64,000 bases of DNA from Sphaerochaeta globosa str. Buddy (GCF_000190435.1 NC_015152.1:2548458-2612457), one strand, 5' to 3'. Positions 15,993 to 26,290 are shown, counted from the first letter of the stretch. The notes: generated by a model from the letters alone, not told the origin. Numbers and translations: made by a program.

Positions 15993-16156
15993 TATGCTTC
16001 CTATTTCATCATTTCTTATTCTTTACGGCTTATTAGTTTCTATGCACAGAATGCATCGGTTTTTCGGAGTGTATTAGGTATGTATTAGCTCGCAATAGTA
16101 ATCCGAAGTATCTCATTATTCCTTAGAAAATTTTCTTAGCAATTTATTGTTAGTCC

Positions 16157-18955
16157 TTATACTCTAAACACCTTCATAACTTCATCGCCAAGGTGATTCA
16201 CGACCTTTACAGCGATTCGCCCTGACTTTGGTTTTTCAAAAGGTCTAGACACATCACTTTTTAAAGAATCCCATGCTTCTTTGTTGATCTCAGCTTTTAA
16301 TGTTGTTTTCAAAGCCCCATAAGGATCATTAGTACCAAGAAAATATGCTTGCCTAATAAAAAAACTCTCTTCGTTATAATCAGAATCAATAAACCAACAA
16401 GCTATTTCTTCAGGTCCGCTAGAACGTACTTCACCTGTATTGGGATGGAATACATCTACACCATTAATCTTGACTTGAATCTTACCTGAATTATTATTGA
16501 TTAAAGTGATGTCAGGTTCTCCAAAAACAACAAATAGATTGCCCTTGCCTGTGTTTCGAAGATCTTCAGCCATATGCAGGTCAGCATTCATGCGAGCTTT
16601 GAGGATCTGAATACGCCCTAAACTATTAAATTCAGTCGATAGCGCATCATAATTGAAAGCACATGAGATTAGGACATCAAATCCAGCATCTGCAGCTTCT
16701 CTCGCTGCTTCAACGAGATCTGGTCTGGAAACCGTGCCAAATTCAGGTCCAATAAAAATCCCTGCACGTCTAATTTTCTCAATATTTTTCACACTATCAA
16801 CAAATTGCCCTTCAGCACAGATTAATTTCCCTGGCCAAGCTACTAAAGAAGTGAAAATAATCTTATCTTCTTTATGAGCTTGTTGGACACCAGAAGTCTT
16901 CAAATTCTCAAGAATCATATTATAGAAATCCAGCTTGCCTCCGAACTCAGGTTCTTTATCCCAAGAATCCTTAATTAATTCGTCATTTTCATCAATACCA
17001 AGAACTCTATGAGGGGAAAGACTCTCAACTGTAAATGGACCAGCTACCCTGACCCTTCGTTTATCTTCAAATGGCTTATCATAAAGATACTCAGTCTCTG
17101 CATTCTTCAAAATTGAATTATCAATTTCATTTTGTCTTTGGCTTCGCAGTTTCCACAATTTTGCATGAACTTCACTTACTGTAGAATTCCAAATAGATTT
17201 TTGTTCTAACGGAACTTCCCATTCTTTCAGTGCCTCACCCAACAATTGATTAAAGTCCAGTAATAATTGTTCCAATTCACGCTGATACTTTTCATATATA
17301 ACATCTATTTCAGTATTATTTGCGATTGAGCTTAACGTGGTATGTGGAACTCGCTCATATACAAAACCTTGTCTAATATCACCATTTGTATGTTTTATTG
17401 ATAAATATCTTTTTGAAAGTTCAGCTTCTTTAGCCTGACCATCGGTAGAATCTAAGAGCAAATAATATGGATAGCGAGCCCCCATAATTCGTCCTCGGGC
17501 CAAGGCAAGAGCAACCCTTGAAGTATCAATAGTAATCCATCGTCGTCCCCATTGCTCTGCTACATAAGCGGTTGTACCAGAACCACATGTAGGATCAAGT
17601 ACCAAATCTCCTGGATCAGTTGTCATTAAAATACACCGTTGAATTACATTTGTTCCTGTCTGAACAACATATAATTTGTCATAAGAAAAACCAGAATGCC
17701 CTGTGTCATCCCAAATATCCCTTAATGGAGAAACTGGGTAATCATTAAAGTATCTTATATAGCTCAGAGCCTTCGGTGTTGCATTGATCCGATCTGCTTT
17801 TTTCAGTCTCTCCAGACCATCTGGAAAATTCGGTTTCCAATGGCTGTCATTAGAAGGTTTATATGTTCTTCCTTGAAAATTAAATGGAGTGGGCTCTTTT
17901 GGAGAACCTTGCCCGCACAAGTTATCAATTCGGAATATTTTACCCTTTTGCTGGGATACTTCGAGATTATCCAACTCATCTATTGATAATCGCCGTCTAT
18001 CGCCTATACCAAGTTGTATGTTTTTATAAGCGCTCCGATCATCATCAGCTCCCTTTTTTTTGGTATATAACTGCCTATGTTTTGTATTTTCTGCATTTTT
18101 TGAATACCAGAGAATGTAATCTCCAATTCTGGACAATCCTGAGGTTGCAAATCCCCCAGTAGTGGCAAAATATATTGTACTCTGATAGTTATTCTCACCA
18201 AATATTTCATCCATCAATACTCGAATGCGGTGGACATTTTCTTCTCCAATCTGTATGAAAATTGATCCTGAATCGGATAGAAGTTCTCTTGAGATTGTTA
18301 ATCTTTCTCTTAAAAAGGTTAGATATGAATGGACTCCATACCTCCAGGTATCCCTGAAAGCCTTCACTTGTTCAGATTCTCGTGTAATATGCTGGATATT
18401 CCCATCCCTTACCTCGCGACTAGTTGTAGACCACTGAAAATTGGAATTAAACTTAATCCCGTATGGTGGATCAATATAAATGCATTGGACTTTTCCTCTT
18501 AGGCCTTCTCTTTCTGCTAGACTTGCCATCACATAAAGAGAATCTCCGAGAATCATTCTGTTCGACCAGTGTGCATCATGTTGATAGAATTCTGTTTTTG
18601 CAGCTTCGTTTGGTAGTCCATTAAAATCGGAGAACAAATCTATCTGTGCATCTTCATTTCTCTTATCTCTTTCTGTTTGCTTTACTAAATCATCTATGAG
18701 AACTTTTGGATGCACTTTTTCTTGAATGTATAGAGGAGGTACGTGGACAATAAGATCTGACCAATCCTGGACATCTTTTCCCTTCCAAACTAATTGAGGG
18801 TCAAGATCCTTATTTCTACGTTCATACGCGACACGTATAGAACTCTTTACCTCTTGATCGATAATGGACTGATATTCAGCAGTTGGTATATTTTTACGTT
18901 TGGCTTCTTCATGGGTAAGTGTTTCTATTGTCTTATGATTTCTATCTTTTACCAT
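16157..18955 (-). CDS. Type III-like site-specific adenine DNA methyltransferase (Mod)
   Basis: About 932 residues. The catalytic motif IV is IDPPYGIKF and the SAM-binding motif I, located after it, is LDPTCGSGTTAYVAEQWGRR, the order of beta-class N6-adenine methyltransferases such as type III Mod subunits. It is longer than classical Mod proteins; the extra C-terminal 350 residues may carry DNA recognition or a coupling function. GGAG before ATG 18955 supports the start MVKDRNHKTIETL; the upstream frame to 19009 lies inside the restriction gene. The start overlaps the helicase gene by 14 bases, so the two are coupled. It should modify host DNA to protect it from the partner nuclease. Confidence 0.87.
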   Translation of the reverse strand: MVKDRNHKTIETLTHEEAKRKNIPTAEYQSIIDQEVKSSIRVAYERRNKDLDPQLVWKGKDVQDWSDLIVHVPPLYIQEKVHPKVLIDDLVKQTERDKRNEDAQIDLFSDFNGLPNEAAKTEFYQHDAHWSNRMILGDSLYVMASLAEREGLRGKVQCIYIDPPYGIKFNSNFQWSTTSREVRDGNIQHITRESEQVKAFRDTWRYGVHSYLTFLRERLTISRELLSDSGSIFIQIGEENVHRIRVLMDEIFGENNYQSTIYFATTGGFATSGLSRIGDYILWYSKNAENTKHRQLYTKKKGADDDRSAYKNIQLGIGDRRRLSIDELDNLEVSQQKGKIFRIDNLCGQGSPKEPTPFNFQGRTYKPSNDSHWKPNFPDGLERLKKADRINATPKALSYIRYFNDYPVSPLRDIWDDTGHSGFSYDKLYVVQTGTNVIQRCILMTTDPGDLVLDPTCGSGTTAYVAEQWGRRWITIDTSRVALALARGRIMGARYPYYLLLDSTDGQAKEAELSKRYLSIKHTNGDIRQGFVYERVPHTTLSSIANNTEIDVIYEKYQRELEQLLLDFNQLLGEALKEWEVPLEQKSIWNSTVSEVHAKLWKLRSQRQNEIDNSILKNAETEYLYDKPFEDKRRVRVAGPFTVESLSPHRVLGIDENDELIKDSWDKEPEFGGKLDFYNMILENLKTSGVQQAHKEDKIIFTSLVAWPGKLICAEGQFVDSVKNIEKIRRAGIFIGPEFGTVSRPDLVEAAREAADAGFDVLISCAFNYDALSTEFNSLGRIQILKARMNADLHMAEDLRNTGKGNLFVVFGEPDITLINNNSGKIQVKINGVDVFHPNTGEVRSSGPEEIACWFIDSDYNEESFFIRQAYFLGTNDPYGALKTTLKAEINKEAWDSLKSDVSRPFEKPKSGRIAVKVVNHLGDEVMKVFRV

Positions 18956-21900
18956 TAAACAACTCCGTCCTTTTACTAATTGTAAATACTTCTTCATTGG
19001 ATACAACAACTTGCTTAATCAGATCCTCAAAGACCTCTTTCATATCGAAAAGATCAATAAGTTCAGCAAATGCCCAACGTCCATAAGATTTGATATTATT
19101 AACCCCACGAATCCAGAACGTCTCCATAGTAAGTTTTTTATCTTTAGCATCTTCTCTGCGATATCCTTTAATCTCAATAATCAGATGTAATAAATCTTCG
19201 TGATCATCATTAATAAGCAGGATAAAATCTGGTATATAGATCCTGCTAACTGAACCTATTCGGTAAGGAACTTCAAAACCAAGGCCATTGTTTTTTACAT
19301 AGGAGATAACCCTTGGATGACTTTCAACAATCCTACAGAATTCAAGTTCCCAATTACTATCAGCAATCGCCCAATTTATATGACATTTCTGAGAATCTGT
19401 TTGCCACCTCGTGGATTTACTAGTGGTAAAATTCACATTGCTGGTTGAACCCGTAGGGTTATAAGGATCGAGTACAACCATAATCGGATTCTCTCCACTA
19501 GAAGCTCTGGTAATTGCATTCGAAATTCTCTCACATGCAATATCAGCTAATTCTTTGTACAACAACTGTGCGGGGAAAGTGCCCTTACAGATCAAATGTT
19601 TCTCCATCCAGTCTGAGACGATTTTTTTCAATTGTCCAAAAAGAAATAACTTTGGTTCACCATTGGGATCGCGAAACTTAGTTTCCAATAGATGTTTTGT
19701 CAAAGAGTACAAAACAGTATTTCTTCTGACCTTTTCTAGATATTTAATACTCAAATCAACAGATTCCCCGATGATTCCTGAGTTCCGGGTTTCTGTTGGG
19801 CCCACAATGTCTGGGGTTAAACAGAAAGTTGAATCATCGGTGAATTCTGCTTCCAGTCTATCCTCAGGGAGCTCTGTCCGATAACCCTGAACACGTGGAA
19901 AAACAATCTCATGAGCGCTTCTTTCAGGAATTGCATTAACATGCACAGTTTCTCTTGGTTTATTGGGAGGAGCAACAATGGGCTTGGCAGTAAAATCAAA
20001 TGGAATACCTAAAACATCAGCATATTCAACATCAAACAGCCCTTCACCGTTAATCTCATATGACTGGCGTCTAAGAGCTCTTCCAATTACCTGCTCGCAT
20101 AACAACTGAGTCCCAAAGGCTCGGATTCCAAGTACATGGGTTACTGTATTAGCGTCCCATCCTTCAGTAAGCATTGCAACTGAAACAACACAACGAATTG
20201 ATCCTCCAAGCCTTTCCTTCTTACCGACAGTATTCATAACTTCTCGCAATATGTCTTGGTCGGATAAATTGTCAACAGCGTCTCGTCCTGCACCTCGCGC
20301 AAGCATTTCGCGTTTGAAACGATCTATTTCATCAGCAGCCATTGTCCTAAAGTCTTTATCAAGAGCATCGCCGGATTCTAATTGCTGTGAATCGATTAAT
20401 AAAGTTCTCGGCCGTCCGAGAGGAATTCCTGTTTCATCAAAATTTCTGAACAATTCTAGTCTTCCATTAATGAATATTTGTTTTCCATTCTCATCTTCAC
20501 GAATAAAGCCAGACACATAGTCATAGACAAGTTTAGAAGAAGCTGTGTTGTTACAGACAATTATAAAGCAAGGAGGAGTATCTATTCCTGCTTGTACCCA
20601 GAGCTTGAAAGTTTCATTGTAATGTCCATATAAAGCATCCAAAGCAGTCTGTAATTCAACGGGTAAACATAGAGGATCGAGAATAACTCCTTTTCCCCTG
20701 CCCTTCTTTGGCATTTTTGGGCCAATGTGAGTCCATAGATTTCTAAACTTTGGCATTTCACCTTGAGGAATATTATCAGCAATAGGTATTCGGGGAAGTT
20801 TGACAATGCCAGATTCAATTGCATCCATGAGTGAGAAATCACTCACGACCCAAGGGAAAAGTGTTCCTTCTGCATACCCGGAACCACGAAGAAAAAAAGG
20901 AGTTGCAGATAAGTCTAGAACAAATAAATTCCCAATTTTTCGTTTTACAGCTTCAAGACCAGTAATCCAAACACGAGCAGCATTATTGTTTTTTTCAGCT
21001 TCATCCTTATCGTCTCCAGAAAGTCCATCCTTATCAGGTTTTTCCCGGTAGCAATGGTGAGCTTCATCATTGATGATTAAAATATTCTTCAAACTCATGA
21101 GTTCGGGCATCACTCGCTGAATCATCTGCCCTTCGGTCTCCAGGGTATTTAATGCTTCTCCCCTCCCTTGTAATAGAGATCTCCCCCCCTTCGACAGCAC
21201 CATGCGTTCACGCAACATAAAAGCATGGTAATTCGTAACCACAATTTTTGCTCTCTCCAGATCAGAAAGCATATCTTTCGGGACGAGTTCTCTAACTGAA
21301 TAGTAACTATCAGGATCATTTGGGAAAAGAACTCTTAATCGATCTCGAATAGTAATGCCAGGTGCAACTATTAGAAATCCTCGTGTAAATCGTCTACTTT
21401 GAGGATGACGAACTGCATTAATCGTTTGCCAGGCGATCACCATCGCCATGACCGTAGTTTTTCCTGCGCCAGTTGCCATCTTCATCGCAATTCGTAACAG
21501 TTCTGGGTTCGCATCAAGACTTACATCTTCGATATGATTCAGGAAACTTTGCCCCTCTTTTCCTAGTCTAGGAGCTACTTCAATTAGCCAGATCAGCGTT
21601 TCAACAGCTTCAACTTGACAAAAAAATGGGCGGATTCCTGCGAACTGATGGTGCCTCCAATGCTGAAGGAGTCTTGTAGTTTCCGGTGTTACTAGCCATT
21701 CAGATGGAGGGAGCATTCGCCACTCATCAACTTTACCCCTGATTGCATTTATAACCGCATTTTCGTTGTATTGTTGTCTTTCTGTTGATAGGTTCTCTTC
21801 ATCTCCAAATAGTAAACTTGTTTGCTGTGCCTCATGTTTCTTTGCTGTTGGAAAAGGAACTATGAATTTTGCTTCACGACGAGTATTGACTATTTTCTGT

Positions 21901-21992
21901 GTAGGCTGACCTGATTCATCGAGTTCCCAGTGACGCGTTGGATATTCATACGGAGAATTTAGAATTGGATGATCAAAAAAAGGAATTGACAT
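18942..21992 (-). CDS. Type III-like restriction subunit (Res): SF2 helicase-nuclease
   Basis: About 1016 residues. The DEAD/DEAH helicase core shows MATGAGKTTVMAMVI (Walker A), INDEAHHCYR (DEAH box), and EQVIGRALRRQSY (motif VI). Near the C-terminus IPDFILLI followed by LIIEIKGYR forms a PD-(D/E)XK endonuclease site (PD...E.K). The order helicase-nuclease is that of type III Res proteins. The start (MSIPFFDHPILNSPYEYP) is favoured over 22010. The gene precedes and overlaps the methyltransferase gene, and all key motifs are present, so the system looks intact. Confidence 0.87.
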   Translation of the reverse strand: MSIPFFDHPILNSPYEYPTRHWELDESGQPTQKIVNTRREAKFIVPFPTAKKHEAQQTSLLFGDEENLSTERQQYNENAVINAIRGKVDEWRMLPPSEWLVTPETTRLLQHWRHHQFAGIRPFFCQVEAVETLIWLIEVAPRLGKEGQSFLNHIEDVSLDANPELLRIAMKMATGAGKTTVMAMVIAWQTINAVRHPQSRRFTRGFLIVAPGITIRDRLRVLFPNDPDSYYSVRELVPKDMLSDLERAKIVVTNYHAFMLRERMVLSKGGRSLLQGRGEALNTLETEGQMIQRVMPELMSLKNILIINDEAHHCYREKPDKDGLSGDDKDEAEKNNNAARVWITGLEAVKRKIGNLFVLDLSATPFFLRGSGYAEGTLFPWVVSDFSLMDAIESGIVKLPRIPIADNIPQGEMPKFRNLWTHIGPKMPKKGRGKGVILDPLCLPVELQTALDALYGHYNETFKLWVQAGIDTPPCFIIVCNNTASSKLVYDYVSGFIREDENGKQIFINGRLELFRNFDETGIPLGRPRTLLIDSQQLESGDALDKDFRTMAADEIDRFKREMLARGAGRDAVDNLSDQDILREVMNTVGKKERLGGSIRCVVSVAMLTEGWDANTVTHVLGIRAFGTQLLCEQVIGRALRRQSYEINGEGLFDVEYADVLGIPFDFTAKPIVAPPNKPRETVHVNAIPERSAHEIVFPRVQGYRTELPEDRLEAEFTDDSTFCLTPDIVGPTETRNSGIIGESVDLSIKYLEKVRRNTVLYSLTKHLLETKFRDPNGEPKLFLFGQLKKIVSDWMEKHLICKGTFPAQLLYKELADIACERISNAITRASSGENPIMVVLDPYNPTGSTSNVNFTTSKSTRWQTDSQKCHINWAIADSNWELEFCRIVESHPRVISYVKNNGLGFEVPYRIGSVSRIYIPDFILLINDDHEDLLHLIIEIKGYRREDAKDKKLTMETFWIRGVNNIKSYGRWAFAELIDLFDMKEVFEDLIKQVVVSNEEVFTISKRTELFNGKR

Positions 21993-22291
21993 GAATACCT
22001 GCCCAAACATAAATTTACATGAATTGTATAGCAGGTACTAAAAGAATGGTAGGAAAAGTATTAAAAAATTTTATTATTTAGGGACTATAACAACACAAAA
22101 CGCAAAAGACCAGTTTAATTTCATCTATGGCTGGCAGAGAGCCAATCATCTATAAAATGCGGGAACTGAATCTAGAATTCCCAGAAACACAGTTTTGCAT
22201 TTGTTTTGTCTTTTCTCTTAAATGGGAAATTTGCTTGGTCAAAAGCAGTGCGTACAGTAAATAGTGGCTATACGGCAGCGAGTGCAATGTT

Positions 22292-22594
22292 TGCGACTGG
22301 GTACGTGATCCCGAGCAGGACACACTTGCACAGCTGTACTACGATTTGGAAATCATGAATACCAATCGGCATTAGACTTATGAGCCCCACACTGCTGTAG
22401 AGTGAAACGAGTTCAGGGAAAAGGCTGAAGCCTTCCTTCAGCTGCTTTCAGTAGAACTGAGAAAAATCTATGACCTCCATGAAGAAGGCAAATCACAGGA
22501 TGCAACTGTAAATGTGATGGGTGTATCCCAGGTTACGATTCATCGGAGGATGAAGAAGATCAAGGAGGATTTCAGGTTGTTCTATGAGGGATGA
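22292..22594 (+). pseudogene. Decayed phage-type sigma-like or HTH protein gene
   Basis: One frame reads CDWVRDPEQDTLAQLYYDLE, two stop codons (after NTNRH and after AVE), then FREKAEAFLQLLSVELRKIY and a sigma-region-4-like HTH (VMGVSQVTIHRRMKKIKED), ending FRLFYEG before a TGA. The helix-turn-helix end is well conserved while the middle has two nonsense changes. Such short sigma-like proteins are typical of prophages. Confidence 0.65.
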
Positions 22595-22629
22595 CAATAC
22601 CAGATAGTGACTTTTCTTCATTTAATTAA

Positions 22630-23834
22630 AAAATCCGTATTTGCACACGGGAGCTAGAAACCTTCAGAATTCGCTTTCTTCTTGAGAAACAGCTCCCGAT
22701 ATGAGATGTTTCGGGAGCACTCAATTCCCAAATTGATCAAAATATCCACTTTTTCAAGCTTTTCCTTAGGAGGATTCATCACGAATGAGAAGAGGTTGAT
22801 GAAGCCTTCAATCGAGTCCCTGTCGAAGCTGGAATGGGCAAGAAAGAACCTCTTCAGATAGAAATGGATTCTGTTGACGCGTTCCATCGGGTTTTCCTTG
22901 TCTTGGAGCTTCTTAAGCTCTGCCGACTGGTAGGCCCTGCTTTGAAGGCCAAGTCCCTCAACAAGCTTTCTGTGGGAGCCTTCCTTGTCATGGATGAGCA
23001 CCGAACCAGGCCTGATGTGATCCTTGAAGGATTCGTACGCCTTTCTCTGGGTTGGCTTTCCGTATCCCTCCAATGTGCAGAAAACATGATGGGAGTCGCA
23101 GGCGACGCCGATGCAGATCTGGTTTCTCGATATGCCTCTCAGCTTCTTTCCTTCCTGCATGACCAGATCCGAGGTGCGTACGGAATAGAAGGTCTCATCA
23201 AGGGTCACCTCACCCTCGAGGACGATGCCCTCCTGGTATTCCTGGACAAGGAGGAATACCTTCTCAAGCCAGAATCGGGACGTGGTTATGGCGTTCTTGT
23301 TGTTCCATGAGTCCGCACGCAGGCTTACATAGGAAAACAAGTTGTACAGATACTCTATCCATTCGCTGATTGGTATCTTGTGCCCGTCGAAGACCGTTCC
23401 CGTAAGCACGGTGAATTTCCTGTTGCAGGCATTGCATCGGTACATCTGCACACCATTTGCCGACAGTCCGGCCTTCTTAATGTCACTGGATCCGCACAGC
23501 CTGCAACCAAAAGGAATCTTGCTGTTGAGGAACTCGGCTTCATTTGTTTCGGCTAAGGCATGGTGCCGCTCATGGTAATGACGCTCATGATGCTGCTTGA
23601 TGAAAGCCTGGGAAGGAGTGATGTCTCCTTGTTCATCCCAGGGCGTGGAACGCCGGGATGTGCTGTGCTGATCTGGTTTCATAGGTGGTGGCCTCTTGAA
23701 GAACCAAGCTTTGAAGCTGCATCAAGGGCCACCACGCTCCAAATGCAGCCTCTCCGCCGGATTCATGGATATTCTACCATGATTCGGCGTCCCTTCCTAT
23801 TCACTGGTCAGCTCCCGTGTGCAAATACGGATTT
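22630..23834 (-). mobile_element. IS1595-family element with 8-bp target duplication (copy A)
   Basis: Near-perfect terminal inverted repeats begin AAATCCGTATTTGCACACGG and continue to GGGAGCT at both ends (from about 22630 and up to about 23834). They are flanked by TTAATTAA at 22622-22629 and 23835-23842, an eight-base duplication as expected for this family; the exact boundary is uncertain by one A/T. It lies between the R-M locus and the TIR locus. Confidence 0.88.
22654..23682 (-). CDS. IS1595-family (ISXO2-like) transposase, copy A
   Basis: A 342-residue transposase. The N-terminal zinc ribbon uses CRLCGSSD and CNACNRKF; the ISXO2-like DDE domain starts near VTLDETFYSVR, with later acidic residues around LIHDKEGSHRKL and KENPMERVNRIHFYLKRF. 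It fills its element and looks intact. It is related to, but clearly diverged from, the second copy at 28.6 kb. Confidence 0.88.
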   Translation of the reverse strand: MKPDQHSTSRRSTPWDEQGDITPSQAFIKQHHERHYHERHHALAETNEAEFLNSKIPFGCRLCGSSDIKKAGLSANGVQMYRCNACNRKFTVLTGTVFDGHKIPISEWIEYLYNLFSYVSLRADSWNNKNAITTSRFWLEKVFLLVQEYQEGIVLEGEVTLDETFYSVRTSDLVMQEGKKLRGISRNQICIGVACDSHHVFCTLEGYGKPTQRKAYESFKDHIRPGSVLIHDKEGSHRKLVEGLGLQSRAYQSAELKKLQDKENPMERVNRIHFYLKRFFLAHSSFDRDSIEGFINLFSFVMNPPKEKLEKVDILINLGIECSRNISYRELFLKKKANSEGF

Positions 23835-24001
23835 TTAATTAAAAAGTAACACGGAGTATTCGGGAGGAAGTTCTGTACTTCCTCTCGAATTATCTCATTA
23901 GGACCAAATCACATCCATTATGGAAGAAATAAGTAATACAAATTTTCATCATGTCGTTTTGTATGATATACTATGCTCTAAGCAAAGATTTGTGAGGCAA
24001 T

Positions 24002-24829
24002 GTGAAGATGCAACATAAACTTTATAACAGTTCCATCACAAGAGTAAGGCCAGTATTTAAACAATTAATTCATAGGAAAAGTATGGACTGGATTCCAACA
24101 ATCTTAGAACTATGTGAATCAGAGTATGGGAAAGGACTAGTCCGTATTGTAGGTTCAATTTGCGATTACTCACTCCAGAAAAAACCCTATACAGACCCTA
24201 TACAAAAGCAACTAGGAATGAATTCGATTGATCTGGAAAACTGTTTTGAATTCTCATTGTCGCCTCCTGTAAGATTCCTTGAATGGCTGATTCAAAACCC
24301 TTTACTCATGAAATGGCCAAACGGTAAGAAGTATAGTGAACAGACAGAATACAAACGACGGAAACTTTTCAATAATGACTCCACTACAATTGCTGAAGCA
24401 TTAGAATTGTTAAGAAACAATCAAGTTAGAAACCCAAATCGAGACTGGTGGGTATTTGAAGGTTTCACAGAAGTTGATTGTCTAATCGAGACTGAGAATA
24501 TAGTTTTAGCTATTGAAGGCAAAAGGACAGAAGAAGGCCCTTCCCAATCCGTTGACTGGTATCCGCAAAGAAACCAACTGGTCAGGAATCTTGAGGCTCT
24601 CAAACAATATGTAAAGGATAAAGAATATGCTCTTATCCTTATTGATGAGGAAGGGAAATATAAACTTGAGGAGACAATGTTCACGGCAAGTCTTCCTCAC
24701 CTTTCATTAGAGGAGAGGGTTGAATTGAGAAGACACTATCTTGGGAATATTACGTGGAAGCAAGTTTGTATAGCCACAGGAATCAATTACTCAGAACTGC
24801 CAAACACTATCGATGATATCGTCAGATAA
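24002..24829 (+). CDS. PD-(D/E)XK nuclease-like protein paired with a TIR protein
   Basis: About 275 residues. The segment WWVFEGFTEVDCLIETEN, followed by VLAIEGKRTEE, has the E-x(n)-D-x(n)-E-x-K arrangement of PD-(D/E)XK nucleases, followed by a helix with PQRNQLVRNLEAL. The N-terminal 120 residues are helical and the C-terminus carries a possible HTH (TWKQVCIATGINYSEL). It starts at GTG 24002 or ATG 24008. A TATACTAT -10-like sequence lies near 23970. The next gene starts 29 bases downstream, so the two probably form an operon. It may be the DNA-cutting partner of the TIR protein or a restriction-like enzyme of its own. Confidence 0.6.
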   Translation: MKMQHKLYNSSITRVRPVFKQLIHRKSMDWIPTILELCESEYGKGLVRIVGSICDYSLQKKPYTDPIQKQLGMNSIDLENCFEFSLSPPVRFLEWLIQNPLLMKWPNGKKYSEQTEYKRRKLFNNDSTTIAEALELLRNNQVRNPNRDWWVFEGFTEVDCLIETENIVLAIEGKRTEEGPSQSVDWYPQRNQLVRNLEALKQYVKDKEYALILIDEEGKYKLEETMFTASLPHLSLEERVELRRHYLGNITWKQVCIATGINYSELPNTIDDIVR

Positions 24830-24858
24830 AACTATTCTTCTTTATGAGGTAAGTCCCC

Positions 24859-25941
24859 ATGAATGAACAAAACATCAAATTTGAACTTCCCAAAAAAATT
24901 GATACATGTTTAAAAATTCTTTCGAAACAATTCCAAAAACAGGGACGGAAGGATCTTCAAGAGATTGTAGTCAACTCAATCCCAAGGATTCAAACCGGTT
25001 GGTCCTTTGATAATTGGAATGGGGGAACATATGGACATGCTCTGTACTTGGCAGTTCCTGAGATAATTTACCCAAACAATGCAGATGATAAAACCGAGCT
25101 GCAAGATCAAATAACGAAAGCAATAAATAAAGTTCACGATATACAGAATGAGTTAATAGCAGAAGTTTTCATTGAGACGCAGGAGGGATCAGAAGTAATT
25201 GACTGGCGAAAAGAGTCTGGGCTTTTGCTCCCAAATAAACGAGTCATTTCAGCGCCTGTTACAGAACGTATTTGGGGAGATAAAGGGTTCCGTGTTTTTC
25301 TTAGCCATAAGACAGAAGTTAAAAAAGAGACTGCTCAACTTAAAGCAAAATTAAAATTATTTGGAATTTCATGTTTCGTGGCCCACGAGGACATTGATCC
25401 TACACAAGAGTGGCAGACTGAAATCGAAAATGCCCTTAATACAATGGACTCCTTTATTGCATTATTAACCGGTAGTTTTCATGATAGTAACTGGACAGAT
25501 CAGGAGGTTGGTTTTGCTTTCGGTAGAGGAGTTCCCATCATTTCAGTCAGGCTAGAAAGAGATCCTTACGGATTTATTGGCAAATTCCAGGCGCTATCAA
25601 GTACTTGGATTGGAGCTCCTGATAAAATTGTGCAGATTCTTATCAAGAATGATGCAATGGTAAATGCTTATATTGAAGCTATTAAAGATTGTACTAATTA
25701 TGACGAAAGTAACAAGTTATCTGAATTATTGCCATATATTGAGAAACTTTCCCAGAATCAAATTGACAATATTATTGATGCATTTAACAGTAACAGCCAG
25801 ATAAATGAAAGCTATGGATTTAATGGTAGAAAACCAACAAAATATGGTGAAGGCTTAGTTTATCATCTAAATCGCGTAAGCAAAATAGATTTCAAGCTCA
25901 CTCAATGGAATCAGATTGAGCGGCTTAATGATGTGAAATAG
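24859..25941 (+). CDS. TIR-domain protein, candidate defence effector
   Basis: A 360-residue protein. Residues 144-265 form a TIR domain: FRVFLSHKTE, LFGISCFVAHEDIDP, then WQTEIENAL with the glutamate expected for NAD hydrolysis (about residue 188), and WTDQEVGFAFGRG. The N-terminal 130 residues, with GWSFDNWNGGTYGHAL, form a separate domain I do not recognise; the C-terminal 90 residues are helical. TIR proteins of bacteria often deplete NAD upon phage infection. GAGG lies nine bases before the ATG. It follows the PD-(D/E)XK gene closely and is followed by a weak hairpin. Confidence 0.8.
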   Translation: MNEQNIKFELPKKIDTCLKILSKQFQKQGRKDLQEIVVNSIPRIQTGWSFDNWNGGTYGHALYLAVPEIIYPNNADDKTELQDQITKAINKVHDIQNELIAEVFIETQEGSEVIDWRKESGLLLPNKRVISAPVTERIWGDKGFRVFLSHKTEVKKETAQLKAKLKLFGISCFVAHEDIDPTQEWQTEIENALNTMDSFIALLTGSFHDSNWTDQEVGFAFGRGVPIISVRLERDPYGFIGKFQALSSTWIGAPDKIVQILIKNDAMVNAYIEAIKDCTNYDESNKLSELLPYIEKLSQNQIDNIIDAFNSNSQINESYGFNGRKPTKYGEGLVYHLNRVSKIDFKLTQWNQIERLNDVK

Positions 25942-25979
25942 CTATCCATTACTCAATATCTACGAAATATGGCAACTTG

Positions 25980-26001
25980 CTCGCCAACTAGCATTGGTGA
26001 G
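25980..26001 (+). terminator. Weak terminator after the TIR gene
   Basis: CTCGCCAA/TTGGTGAG forms an eight-pair stem (one G-T pair) with a six-base loop, followed by an AT-rich tract but no clean T-run. Confidence 0.4.
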
Positions 26002-26069
26002 TATTAAATTTTATCCTTGATAAGGAAATGTGGATCTGTACTTTAAAACTTATTATTCCCAATCATTTA

Positions 26070-26290
26070 TTAATCCTTCATGTAGAACCCCGTATCATAC
26101 CCCGCCGCATCCAGGGTCAACCCCTCAGCCCATGATGGCACGATGCCCATGTTCCTGTCGAGCTCGTCGATCTACATTAGCTTCGATGCTTCAATGACCA
26201 GCTCATTATGGATGTGCATAACGGTTCGACATTCGATAGACACCAGTCGATTCTGGCTGTTGATATAAACCTCACTCTCAGGATTGGCAG
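26070..26290 (-). pseudogene. Gene remnant with internal stop
   Basis: On the minus strand one frame reads EVYINSQNRLVSIECRTVMH, then HNELVIEASKLM, a stop, IDELDRNMGIVPSWAEGL and TLDAAGYDTGFYMKD before TAA. It is more GC-rich than its surroundings, has no start and is broken by a nonsense codon. The family is not recognised. Confidence 0.45.
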
